Positions 8,325 through 15,654 of a DNA stretch of 64,000 bases are shown piece by piece. The stretch lies in assembly GCA_022870745.1 (NCBI GenBank), contig CP085323.1:1612001-1676000 (forward strand), given 5' to 3'. The position numbers and the translations under genes were made by a program. Origin of the DNA: Silvibacterium acidisoli. GTDB taxonomy: Bacteria > Acidobacteriota > Terriglobia > Terriglobales > Acidobacteriaceae. Under the pieces are notes generated by a model. That model was not told the DNA's origin and made no database searches. It was given only the letters and a program-made list of their open reading frames with translations. Every line of letters starts with the position of its first letter. Within the stretch, counting starts at the first letter, position 1.

Positions 8325-8921
8325 ATGAAACTTCCTCTGCCCGGCGGCCCCTACAAAGCCTACCTGTTCGACTGCGACGGCACCATCGCCGACTCGATGC
8401 CGTTACACTACGTAGCCTGGAGCCGCGCTCTCGGTGAGTGGAACTGCGAGTTTCCCGAAAAAATCTTTTACGAATGGGGCGGACTGCCGGTCCCGCAGAT
8501 CATTTCCCAGCTAAATGCCGACAACGGCCTGAACATGCCAGTCGACGAAGTGGCGGAGCGCAAGGAAAGCTATTACTACGAAATCCTGCCCCAGCTGCAG
8601 GCCGTGGCGGAGGTTGTCGAGCACATCCACGATCAGCACGGAAAGATTCCTTTCGCCGTAGTCTCAGGCAGTTCCCGCGAGAGCGTCACCGCATCGCTTG
8701 AGTCCCTCGGCCTGCTGGATCGCTTCGATACACTCGTGTGCGCCGGGGAATATACAAAGAGCAAGCCGCATCCTGAGCCTTTTCTGAAGGCAGCAGAAAA
8801 GCTCGGCGTGGCGCCTGAAGACTGCATCGTTTTCGAAGACACGGAGATGGGCATCCAGGCCGCGAAGGACGCCGGCATGGCGTGGGTTAAAGTGCCCCCG
8901 CCGTGGGAGCGCAACTACTAG
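8325..8921 (+). CDS. HAD-superfamily phosphatase (beta-phosphoglucomutase/YqaB-like)
   Basis: A 198-residue HAD hydrolase. Motif I is FDCDGTIADS (Asp nucleophile and acid/base Asp), motif II VVSGSSRESV, motif III Lys in TKSKPHPEPF, and motif IV FEDTEMGIQAA. The helical cap after motif I is of the small C1 type seen in beta-phosphoglucomutases and sugar-phosphate phosphatases such as YqaB. The substrate is probably a small phosphosugar, but sequence does not fix it. The stop codon overlaps that of the convergent methyltransferase gene within CTACTAGTAG. Confidence 0.85.
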   Translation: MKLPLPGGPYKAYLFDCDGTIADSMPLHYVAWSRALGEWNCEFPEKIFYEWGGLPVPQIISQLNADNGLNMPVDEVAERKESYYYEILPQLQAVAEVVEHIHDQHGKIPFAVVSGSSRESVTASLESLGLLDRFDTLVCAGEYTKSKPHPEPFLKAAEKLGVAPEDCIVFEDTEMGIQAAKDAGMAWVKVPPPWERNY

Positions 8922-9484
8922 TAGATACCGGGAATCAGGCGCCGCGTGGTCCGGCTATAGGCAGCGTACCGTTCGCCGAAAGCCCTCAGCAGCGCCGCCT
9001 CCTCCACATGCATGCGGTAAATCAGCGCAGCGAGGGTGGGAGTCAGCACGATGGCGAGAGCCAGCCAGTTTCGCGCATGCAGGCCGACCGCTGCGAAGAT
9101 CAGCACGAGACCGAGGTAGGACGGATGCCGGACAACGCGGTATAAGCCAGTCGAGAGCAGCGTCTGCCCCTGCCGTACGGCAACATTCACGCTGAATGCC
9201 TTGCCTAACTCGAGAATGGCCTTCCAGCGAACTGCCAGACCGAGCGCGAAAACGGCGATACCAGCTATTTTCAGAGAATGCCCACCTGGCATGGTGGGAG
9301 CGGAGACTTCCCCGATCCATTGCGCCGCCGTTACGGAAGACGCGATCGCTGCCCAAAGCAGCAGCATGGACCCGCGATCCTGAATATCTCCGCCCGCACG
9401 GCGAGTGCGTGTCTTGATGACGAGACAGATCTCCGAAGCGAGCCAGCCCCACATCATTGTCTGCCAGATTGTGGAGAGGCTCAT
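8918..9484 (-). CDS. Isoprenylcysteine carboxyl methyltransferase-like integral membrane protein
   Basis: A 188-residue membrane protein with about five hydrophobic segments. It ends in the ICMT/PEMT signature: GLYRVVRHPSYLG (RHP cofactor motif) followed by a Glu-containing stretch (HVEEAALLRAFGERYAAYSR). The family methylates small or lipid substrates using S-adenosylmethionine at the membrane. Bacteria do not prenylate proteins in the eukaryotic way, so the substrate is unknown. It follows the outer-membrane-barrel gene by 6 bp on the same strand, so the two are probably cotranscribed. Confidence 0.8.
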   Translation of the reverse strand: MSLSTIWQTMMWGWLASEICLVIKTRTRRAGGDIQDRGSMLLLWAAIASSVTAAQWIGEVSAPTMPGGHSLKIAGIAVFALGLAVRWKAILELGKAFSVNVAVRQGQTLLSTGLYRVVRHPSYLGLVLIFAAVGLHARNWLALAIVLTPTLAALIYRMHVEEAALLRAFGERYAAYSRTTRRLIPGIY

Positions 9485-9490
9485 TGCGGC

Positions 9491-10165
9491 TTACTTGTGC
9501 AGCGAACCCACGCGATAGACGATACCGACCGACCCGGCGAATTCGTTCTGCAACGCATAGCCGTAGCGGGTGGGCTGGTAATCGGCTGTGAAGCGAACGG
9601 CCCAGCGGGGACGCAGGTTGTAGTCGCTCCATGCGCCGAAGGCTCCGCCCCAGGCCAGCTTGTTATTGAAGATGCCCACCTGGTTCGGGGTCACGCCCTG
9701 CGGGAAATCCTTGTCAAAGGATCCATAGGCGGCGCCGATGAGCGTATGCAGACCCACGGTATAGTTCTGGCGGCGCATAATGCGGAAGGTCGGACCAAAG
9801 AGGAACAGGTGCTCCGACATGGAAGCGTTCGTCGGGATATTGAAATCGTTGCCTTGCAGATCGAGGTTGCCGTAAAGACCGCGTACGCTCGTTTCGATAC
9901 CCCATGACGGACGGAAGTAAACCGTCGCTCCGCCATTCCAGCCGAGCAGGTTAATGGCGTGCACGTTGCGGCCCGAGCTCGGATTGAAGTGAGAGTACTG
10001 CGCGCCGCCGGTTACATCCCAGCGGTTGTTGTACTCGTCAAAACCGGCTACCGGCGCAACTGCTGTCACCTGGGCTGAAGCCCGCGCTGCAAATCCAAAA
10101 GAAGAAACCACCAGAGCGGCACACAGGAAACGGACAACGGCTTTCACGCGGATCTGAAACCTCAC
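9491..10165 (-). CDS. Outer membrane beta-barrel protein
   Basis: A 224-residue protein with a cleavable signal peptide (hydrophobic stretch about 10-30, ending ARASA-Q). Alternating aromatic/hydrophobic strands are typical of an eight-stranded OmpA/OmpW-like barrel: NRWDVTGGAQYSHF, WGIETSVRGLYGN, YTVGLHTLIGAAYG, RWAVRFTADYQPTRYG, and a last strand SVGIVYRVGSL. No OmpA peptidoglycan domain is present. The function is unknown; it could be a surface or stability barrel. First gene of a likely two-gene unit with the ICMT-like gene. Confidence 0.75.
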   Translation of the reverse strand: MRFQIRVKAVVRFLCAALVVSSFGFAARASAQVTAVAPVAGFDEYNNRWDVTGGAQYSHFNPSSGRNVHAINLLGWNGGATVYFRPSWGIETSVRGLYGNLDLQGNDFNIPTNASMSEHLFLFGPTFRIMRRQNYTVGLHTLIGAAYGSFDKDFPQGVTPNQVGIFNNKLAWGGAFGAWSDYNLRPRWAVRFTADYQPTRYGYALQNEFAGSVGIVYRVGSLHK

Positions 10166-10253
10166 AGAATGGACCAGTCCCGAAATACGGGGCCTAAACT
10201 CTCACAATACACGAATCAAGGCAGCTTTGGGCCGGTCAGCTTTGAAACGGCCG

Positions 10254-10285
10254 GCTAACCGCCTTTTCGCTAAAGAGCGGTTAGC
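10254..10285. other. Hairpin between the barrel gene and the S23-type gene
   Basis: Perfect 9-bp arms GCTAACCGC (10254-10262) and GCGGTTAGC (10277-10285) enclose 14 nt and are followed by the T-rich tttgtctttctt. It looks like a plus-strand intrinsic terminator but lies upstream of a plus-strand gene, so it may be an attenuator or a repeat. The preceding bases contain a further GGCCG/CGGCC pair. Confidence 0.4.
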
Positions 10286-10350
10286 TTTGTCTTTCTTCAA
10301 ACCTTGGTGCCGTTGCGTGGATTGATCGCCAAGTTTCTGATGAGTTCATT

Positions 10351-10734
10351 ATGAAAACACGGCACTTCCGGGAGTTGCAGGTTTGGCAGCGTGGGATGGT
10401 TCTTGCTCAGAGCGTCTACACCCTGACCCGAGACTTTCCTCAAGAAGAACGATTTGGATTGACCATCCAACTGCGCCGTGCTGCGGTTTCAATCCCCAGC
10501 AACATCGCTGAGGGTCATGGTCGCGGCTCGGATACTGCATTCGCGCATTTTCTGAGAGTGGCGAAAGGATCGTTGTTTGAAATGCAGACCCAATTGCAAT
10601 TGAGTGCGAATCTTGGACTGGTAAAGCCTGAGCCAGTGGACGCCCTGCTGCATGAAACCGAAGAACTCGCCAAGATGCTTAACGGACTACTGCGAACCAT
10701 CACCGTCGATACAAAACCGCTGACGGCTTCTTAG
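10351..10734 (+). CDS. Four-helix-bundle protein (23S rRNA intervening-sequence / S23 family)
   Basis: A 127-residue all-helical protein with the family signatures FRELQVWQRGMVLAQ, LRRAAVSIPSNIAEGHGRGS and FLRVAKGSLFEMQTQL. The founding members are encoded inside intervening sequences of 23S rRNA genes in Leptospira and Coxiella, but many bacteria carry isolated copies of unknown role, like this one. No rRNA sequence flanks it. It sits between two hairpins and converges with the rhomboid gene, so it may be a small accessory insert, which is inference. Confidence 0.85.
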   Translation: MKTRHFRELQVWQRGMVLAQSVYTLTRDFPQEERFGLTIQLRRAAVSIPSNIAEGHGRGSDTAFAHFLRVAKGSLFEMQTQLQLSANLGLVKPEPVDALLHETEELAKMLNGLLRTITVDTKPLTAS

Positions 10735-10760
10735 CTGGCCGGAATGAGCTGTCCGTATTT

Positions 10761-10781
10761 CAGCGGACCGGGGGTCCGCTG
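10761..10781. terminator. Hairpin between convergent S23-type and rhomboid genes
   Basis: Perfect arms CAGCGGACC / GGTCCGCTG with a GGG loop, followed by gccctt. It lies in the 54-bp gap between two convergent stops and could serve both strands, though the U-tract is weak. Its form (GC stem, tiny loop, CCCTT flank) also resembles the REP-like hairpins at 63.4 kb. Confidence 0.4.
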
Positions 10782-10788
10782 CCCTTCA

Positions 10789-11595
10789 TCAGTTCATCCA
10801 ACCGCGATCCTTAGGGTCCTTCTCCGGATCCACGTAACGGCCTTCCTTATCGAAGTGAACCTCGCGGTTCTGCTTGCGCATGTAGACCTCGAACTTACGG
10901 GCAGCACGACGGCGTTTCCAGCGATAGTACTGGTTGCGCCATCCGAACCACTTCTCGGAGCTGGCGCTGGCGAAGCCGCGACGGGGACCGAACTTGATGT
11001 AGAGAAATCCGAAGAGCGCTCCTCCGAGCTGCGAAAAAGCAAAGGCACGCTGGGTGGAGAAGAGCGAAGCCAACGTGATGAGCAGATACACAGCCACCAG
11101 GTATTTGGCCTTGATCATCATGGGCAGCGGAAACATCATGAACTGCGAATCCGCATAAAGAACGCCAAAGGCGATCAGAAGCCCGAAAATCCCACCGTAG
11201 CAACCGGTAAGCAGCACGGTTTCGCTTGGCATGGCCAGCGAAAGGCCTACAGCTGCCAGGCCCGCGCCGAGCACGGAGGCAAAATAGAGCTCCGCGACCC
11301 AGCGTGCGCCGTGGCTCGACTCGAGGAAACTGCCCAGGAACCACAGGGACAGGAGCTCAAAGGCCGTATTCAGAATGCCCTGGTGGACAAAACTGTAGGT
11401 AAGGAGCTGCCAGAGGCGGCCGTGCAGCACAAACTGCGGTACCAGTCCTACCCATGCCTCAATCGTGAGAGCAGCTGGCGCCGAGGCGATTCCCAAAACG
11501 AGCAGGACAAAAAAAGCGGCCAGGTTCCACAGGATCAGCCTGCGAGTAAAGCCGCGGAAGTCGGGGAAAGCTAGGATTCCGGATGAGCGTGGCAT
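10789..11595 (-). CDS. Rhomboid-family membrane protein with substituted catalytic residues (pseudoprotease candidate)
   Basis: A 268-residue protein with six hydrophobic segments in the rhomboid layout: loop-1 region LWQLLTYSFVHQGILN, FLGSFLES, the TM4 active-site region GCYGGIFGLL (about 131-140), and TM6 QLGGALFGFLY (about 189-199). In active rhomboids TM4 reads GxSG and TM6 begins with His. Here the Ser position is Tyr133 and the His position is Gln189. The fold signatures (GIFGLL, GGALFG) are intact, so this resembles an inactive, iRhom- or derlin-like protein that could bind membrane clients without cutting them. The C-terminal about 55 residues are charged and cytoplasmic. Confidence 0.8.
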   Translation of the reverse strand: MPRSSGILAFPDFRGFTRRLILWNLAAFFVLLVLGIASAPAALTIEAWVGLVPQFVLHGRLWQLLTYSFVHQGILNTAFELLSLWFLGSFLESSHGARWVAELYFASVLGAGLAAVGLSLAMPSETVLLTGCYGGIFGLLIAFGVLYADSQFMMFPLPMMIKAKYLVAVYLLITLASLFSTQRAFAFSQLGGALFGFLYIKFGPRRGFASASSEKWFGWRNQYYRWKRRRAARKFEVYMRKQNREVHFDKEGRYVDPEKDPKDRGWMN

Positions 11596-11718
11596 ACGTT
11601 GTCCCCACCCATTGTCTCACTGGCTCCCTATCCTTTGGTCACAGGACATGAAGGCGGATACCGATTTTCTCTGCATCCAATTCCCTTTTCCCAACGTCAG
11701 AGGGAAAGAAGCTGCGTA

Positions 11719-11758
11719 AGCTTCATGACTCGTTGTTAAGCGTGCGTTTCATGAAGCT
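11719..11758. promoter_or_regulatory. Inverted repeat upstream of the LysW-like gene
   Basis: Arms AGCTTCATGA (11719-11728) and TCATGAAGCT (11749-11758) enclose 20 nt, in the 263-bp gap between the divergent rhomboid and LysW-like genes. The arms are about 100 bp before the LysW-like start. This could be an operator pair or an mRNA hairpin; no regulator is known. Confidence 0.35.
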
Positions 11759-11858
11759 GGACGCTTGACGCGCCGGGCGGTTCTCTTCAACACTAACGGT
11801 GTTGCAAGTGAAACGTCACTGAGTACGAATCTGATTGCTGTAACTGGGAGGAATTCCT

Positions 11859-12050
11859 ATGCCACTTTGTCCTGAATGTGAAACTGCACTGGATATCGAT
11901 GACGACGAAGTAGATGAAGGCGACGTCATCCTGTGTGATGAATGCGGTACCGAATACGAGATTGTAGGTACCGATCCGATCGAGCTCGCCAAGGTTGAAG
12001 AGGACTACGACGAGGAAGACGATGAACCGGTAGATGAGGAAGAAGAATGA
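11859..12050 (+). CDS. LysW-like zinc-ribbon amino-group carrier protein
   Basis: A 63-residue acidic protein with CPEC (residues 4-7) and CDEC (26-29) zinc ligands, followed by GTEYEIVGTDPIEL, the pattern of LysW/ArgW. Those proteins carry alpha-aminoadipate or glutamate on a C-terminal Glu during lysine or arginine synthesis. The classical tail EDWGE is replaced by a run of acidic residues ending in EEEE, so a terminal Glu is present but the family motif is not. No lysX, argX, lysZ or lysY lies nearby. A strong ribosome-binding site GGGAGG precedes the ATG. Its last codons overlap the next gene (ATGA), so the pair is translationally coupled. Confidence 0.7.
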   Translation: MPLCPECETALDIDDDEVDEGDVILCDECGTEYEIVGTDPIELAKVEEDYDEEDDEPVDEEEE

Positions 12051-12388
12051 GGAAGTCAGTACGGCTGACCGGACTGGTACTTGTTCTGCTTCTGAGCACC
12101 GCTCTTTTTGCGCAGGCTAAGGGCCCCAAGTCTCTCGAAGGCAAAGTCTGGAGCGAGAGCAGCACTCCCATCTCCGGCGCCATCGTGTACCTTCAGGACT
12201 CGAAATCGAACAGCATCCGGACCTTTATCTCGACCAAAGACGGGGAATACCGCTTTGGCCAGCTCTCTCCGGATATCGACTATCAGGTCTGGGCCCAGTA
12301 CAAGGGATCGAAGAGCCCCTCGAAGACGGTCAGCTCATTCGATTCGCGCAAGCTGGTCACGATCGACTTCCACATGAAGAACGAGTAG
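12047..12388 (+). CDS. Secreted carboxypeptidase-regulatory-like (Ig-fold) domain protein
   Basis: A 113-residue protein: signal peptide (hydrophobic about 9-22, cut after LFAQA) and a single CarboxypepD_reg-type beta-sandwich, with KSLEGKVWSESSTPISGA, STKDGEYRFGQLSPDIDY and RKLVTIDFHM as the typical strands. Such domains are abundant in acidobacterial secreted and TonB-linked proteins and usually mediate structure or binding. The ATGA overlap with the LysW-like gene is odd, as one product is cytoplasmic and the other exported. A strong bidirectional terminator follows 25 bp after the stop. Confidence 0.75.
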   Translation: MRKSVRLTGLVLVLLLSTALFAQAKGPKSLEGKVWSESSTPISGAIVYLQDSKSNSIRTFISTKDGEYRFGQLSPDIDYQVWAQYKGSKSPSKTVSSFDSRKLVTIDFHMKNE

Positions 12389-12413
12389 CACTTCAGCTTT
12401 CTCTTCGATACGC

Positions 12414-12442
12414 AAAAGGCCACCGCTGAGCGGTGGCCTTTT
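12414..12442. terminator. Bidirectional intrinsic terminator between the Ig-fold gene and rpsA
   Basis: Perfect 13-bp stem: AAAAGGCCACCGC (12414-12426), loop TGA, GCGGTGGCCTTTT (12430-12442). The A-tract on one side and T-tract on the other make it work on both strands between the convergent genes. Confidence 0.85.
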
Positions 12443-12461
12443 ACCTGGGATTGACCCCTGT

Positions 12462-14336
12462 TTACTGCTCGCGCTTCCAGTTCATCAGGTCGCCGAGCGT
12501 GGTGGTCGAGCTGGAGACAGGAGCCTTGTAGGCTTCCACGTCCGCGCGGCTCGCTTCTTCGCCGACTGCACGCAGGCTGAGACCGACCTTCTTCTCGTCC
12601 TGGTTCATCTTGATGATCTTGAAGTCATGCTCCTGCCCCTGCTCGAGCTTGACCGGCACGTTCTCTCCATCGGTCGCTTCCGAGATGTGGCAGAGACCTT
12701 CCACACCTTCCGCGATTTCGACGAATGCGCCGAACTGAGCCGTGCGCAGAACCTTGCCGTGCACCACATCGCCAACGCGATGCTGCGCGAAGAAGGTATC
12801 CCACACGTCGGGCTGCAGCTGCTTGATGCCGAGCGACAGGCGGCGGTTCTCAGGCTCAACGCCCAGAACGACTGCCTTGACCTTCTCGCCCTTCTTCAGG
12901 ACTTCCGAAGGATGCTTCACGCGCTTGGTCCAGCTCAGGTTGCTCACGTGGACCAGTCCATCGATACCGTCTTCGATCTCGATGAAAGCGCCGAAGTCGG
13001 TCAGGTTGCGAACACGACCCTCGACATTGGTGCCTGCGGGGTAGCGGGCAACCAGGTTCTCCCACGGATTCTCGAGGAGCTGCTTCATGCCCAGCGAGAT
13101 GCGGCGATCGGACGGGTTCACGCTCAGAACGACCGTCTCCACTTCGTCGCCCGGCTTGACCAGCTTCGACGGATGCTTCATCCGCTTCGACCAGGTCATT
13201 TCCGAGACGTGGACCAGGCCTTCGATGCCCTGCTCCAGCTCAACGAAGGAGCCGTAGTCGGTTACCGAGAGGACGCGGCCGCGAACACGGGCGCCGATCG
13301 GGTAACGCTCGACGGCGTCGAGCCAGGGATCAGGCGTGAGCTGCTTGAAGCCAAGCGAGACGCGCTGCTTGTCTTTGTCGAACTTGAGGACCTTCACCTG
13401 GATCTCGTCACCGACGTTGACCAGGTCGCGCGGGTGCGTCAGGCGTCCCCACGACATATCTGTGATGTGCAGCAGGCCGTCGATGCCGCCCATGTCGACG
13501 AATGCGCCGTAGTCGGTCAGGTTCTTGACGGTTCCGGTGAGGATGCTGCCCTCTTCGAGGTGCTCGAGAGTAGTCGAACGCTTGGCGTTCTGCTCCTCCT
13601 CGAGAATCTCCTTGCGCGAAACAACGACGTTGCCGCGCTTCTTGTTCAGCTTGATGACGCGAACTTCGATCGGCTGACCGATGTAGGCATCCAGGTTGCG
13701 AACCGGACGAATCTCCAGCTGCGAACCCGGCAGGAATGCCTTCATGCCGATGTCGACAGTCAGACCGCCCTTGACGCGACCGAGAACGATACCGGTTACC
13801 GGGGTCTTTTCGTTGGCAGCCTTTTCGATCGTGTCCCAAGCGCGGTGGCGCTGCGCCTTCTCGTAGCTCAGAAGGTATCCGCCTTCGGATTCCTCGCGCT
13901 CAATCACAACCTCGACCGCGTCGCCTGCCTTCAGCTTGGGCTGGCCGGTGTGGTCCAGGACCTGGTCAAGCGGAATCAATCCTTCCGACTTCATGCCCAC
14001 GTCGACGACCACGTGCTTGTCCGTAATCTTGATTACGGTGCCAGACACGACTATGGTATCGTCAAAGGACTGCGCTGCGGCCTCTGCTGCCTGCTCACGG
14101 TCAAAGCTCTCGAGGGCGGCGGCGAAGTCTTCCATGCTGCCGAAGTCGAGATCTTCCTCGTTTGTTTCAGGTGCAGCGGCAACAGGCTCAGCTTGCGAAG
14201 CGGAGGAGGTTTCCGGGTTGTGAGTGAGTTCGATGGACGAATCGTTGTGATCCGTCGCGGCTTCCAGCGTTGGGGTTTCCAGTTCGGTGTTCAGAGGATT
14301 GCTCTCGACTTGTTCAGGATTAAGGACGTCTGCCAT
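12462..14336 (-). CDS. rpsA: 30S ribosomal protein S1
   Basis: S1 recruits mRNA to the 30S subunit. Six S1 RNA-binding domains are visible after an acidic N-terminal stretch of about 95 residues. The first (VVSGTVIKITDKHVVVDVG) and second (VTGIVLGRVKGGLTVDIG) are divergent, as expected for the ribosome-binding pair. Domains three to six carry the canonical DYGAFVD/DFGAFIE, GLVHVSEMTW and ISLGMKQL motifs. I chose the ATG at 14336 (MADVLNPEQ), with a GGAG about 9 nt upstream; an ATG 81 nt further upstream would add residues of no S1 character. The 624-residue length is slightly above the usual 550-600 because of the acidic N-terminus. Confidence 0.95.
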   Translation of the reverse strand: MADVLNPEQVESNPLNTELETPTLEAATDHNDSSIELTHNPETSSASQAEPVAAAPETNEEDLDFGSMEDFAAALESFDREQAAEAAAQSFDDTIVVSGTVIKITDKHVVVDVGMKSEGLIPLDQVLDHTGQPKLKAGDAVEVVIEREESEGGYLLSYEKAQRHRAWDTIEKAANEKTPVTGIVLGRVKGGLTVDIGMKAFLPGSQLEIRPVRNLDAYIGQPIEVRVIKLNKKRGNVVVSRKEILEEEQNAKRSTTLEHLEEGSILTGTVKNLTDYGAFVDMGGIDGLLHITDMSWGRLTHPRDLVNVGDEIQVKVLKFDKDKQRVSLGFKQLTPDPWLDAVERYPIGARVRGRVLSVTDYGSFVELEQGIEGLVHVSEMTWSKRMKHPSKLVKPGDEVETVVLSVNPSDRRISLGMKQLLENPWENLVARYPAGTNVEGRVRNLTDFGAFIEIEDGIDGLVHVSNLSWTKRVKHPSEVLKKGEKVKAVVLGVEPENRRLSLGIKQLQPDVWDTFFAQHRVGDVVHGKVLRTAQFGAFVEIAEGVEGLCHISEATDGENVPVKLEQGQEHDFKIIKMNQDEKKVGLSLRAVGEEASRADVEAYKAPVSSSTTTLGDLMNWKREQ

Positions 14337-14871
14337 AACTGCCAGCTCCGGGATTCGGTTGGCGGGTCCCGCAATTCCGCCCTGCAGTCTGGGGAATGTG
14401 CTGGTCAGTAAAATCAACCGGCTTCGACGCTGCAGATTTCTTCGCGGTGTCTCTTTAGATTCAGGAAGAGGCTGCGAAGATTCGGGGATCTAAAGCTTCC
14501 TTCTCTCCCATATCCGGGCGGAGTTCCGGGGCAGAAGGCGATGAGTGTTGGCCAGTGATGATTGGCCCGGCACTACGTCGGCCCTCCCCCTCAGGAGTGT
14601 CCGGCAGGCAGGGATGTCGAAGGAGCGGCGATCGAGACCTCGCGTTGAAATCCCTTCCACGAGGCCACATCAAAACTATAGAAGCCCGCTGTTGGGGCTG
14701 TCAATTCAACAGCATGGCAATGTCGCGAAAGATACCGTTTCTTAACACTCGCGAGCATTCCTTTGCACCACCTTCGGAGCAAAAAAGCATTCTAATCCCG
14801 TTTCCGGAAGTTTTTGAAGAAACTTTTCGCGATTGACATCCCCTCGGAATCCGATATAACGTCGTTCGAGT
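14337..14871. other. Divergent intergenic region between rpsA and padR
   Basis: 535 bp without a credible gene. It should hold the rpsA promoter and leader and does hold a clear padR promoter at its right end. An 8-bp inverted repeat CTTTAGAT (14453-14460) / ATCTAAAG (14488-14495) could fold in the rpsA leader, about 120 nt before its start, and is a candidate for autoregulation by S1. The rest (14500-14830) shows no RNA gene, repeat or ORF that I can support. Confidence 0.4.
14833..14860 (+). promoter_or_regulatory. Sigma-70-type promoter of padR
   Basis: TTGACA (14833-14838) and TATAAC (14855-14860) are separated by 16 bp, close to the sigma-70 consensus. Transcription would begin about 14866-14868, only 4-6 nt before the padR ATG at 14872, so the mRNA should be leaderless or nearly so, with no room for a ribosome-binding site. 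Confidence 0.7.
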
Positions 14872-15222
14872 ATGAAATCTGCCGAAGACAATCCGCTTCC
14901 CCTGTCGCCGCCAATCCTGCACATCCTGCTGGCACTCAGCGCCGGCGACCTGCATGGGTACGGCATCATGCTGACGGTTGCGAAGCAGTCCGGCGGCGAA
15001 TACAAAATCGGTCCGGGAACGCTTTACGACAACATCAGAAAGCTGCTCAACCTGAAGTGGATTGACGAGTCGATGGAGGGCGACGGAGAAGACTCCGCCC
15101 GCCGCGTGTATCACCTGAACCAGAAAGGCCGTGCCGTGCTGGTCTCGGAAACGGAGCGCCTGGCGCAGGTGCTTCGCGAAGCACGCCGCTGTCTGAAGCT
15201 GAATCCGGGCAGGCAGGCATGA
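14872..15222 (+). CDS. PadR-family transcriptional regulator
   Basis: A 116-residue PadR winged helix: LSPPILHILLALSAGDLHGYGIM (helix 1-2), the recognition region GEYKIGPGTLYDNIRKLL, and the wing ARRVYHLNQKGRAVL. PadR proteins repress until they bind a ligand and usually control adjacent membrane or transporter genes. The next gene overlaps by 4 nt (ATGA) and encodes a membrane-associated prefix-type protein, the usual acidobacterial arrangement. The promoter places the start codon within a few nucleotides of the transcript 5' end. Confidence 0.9.
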   Translation: MKSAEDNPLPLSPPILHILLALSAGDLHGYGIMLTVAKQSGGEYKIGPGTLYDNIRKLLNLKWIDESMEGDGEDSARRVYHLNQKGRAVLVSETERLAQVLREARRCLKLNPGRQA

Positions 15223-15596
15223 AAAAAACAGCCCGCGCTTTCTACCGCCTGCTCCTGGTTCTCCACCCCGCACAGTTCCGCGAAGAGTTTTCCGCTGAAA
15301 TTCTCCGCGACTTCGACGAGATTCTGACCCTGCAAGGTCCATCTGCACTTTTCGCCGACGCGCTGTTGTCGCTCGCCCGGCAGTGGACACAGTCCGGCCT
15401 GCCCGACGAAGCCACTCCCGAAGTGGAATTTTCCCTGCTTGGCGGCAGTTATGTCGCACTGGCGCAGAACAGGCTCACGCTCTTCGATCTTCTGCGCGGC
15501 TCCGTGCTTTCGACTGCCCTGTTCTTCTGGTTTGGGGTCAGCTCCACGCCGGAGACCTTTCGCTCCTTCCTTACCTTCCTGCACACGCTTCTGTAG
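15219..15596 (+). CDS. PadR-linked protein resembling the ABC-permease N-terminal prefix
   Basis: A 125-residue protein starting KKTARAFYRLLLVLHPAQFREEF, the helical motif (RLLLxLHPxxFRxEF) found at the N-terminus of acidobacterial MacB-type permeases downstream of PadR genes. It has one C-terminal hydrophobic segment (VLSTALFFWFGV) and then stops, without the FtsX/MacB domains. It is thus either a stand-alone form or the remnant of a truncated permease; the next gene is an unrelated transporter. Translationally coupled to padR. Confidence 0.6.
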   Translation: MKKTARAFYRLLLVLHPAQFREEFSAEILRDFDEILTLQGPSALFADALLSLARQWTQSGLPDEATPEVEFSLLGGSYVALAQNRLTLFDLLRGSVLSTALFFWFGVSSTPETFRSFLTFLHTLL

Positions 15597-15654
15597 CCTC
15601 GCGCAATTAGCGGTTTGTCGCATCGCTACCCGCGGCTATGCTCTAAGACACAAC

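Noticed and set aside
12627-14411. 594-residue plus-strand frame
   Set aside because: Mirror of rpsA; high-GC codon bias keeps the opposite frame open.
15439-15654. N-terminal extension of the purine permease
   Set aside because: Overlaps the upstream gene; AzgA homology starts at the ATG at 15655.
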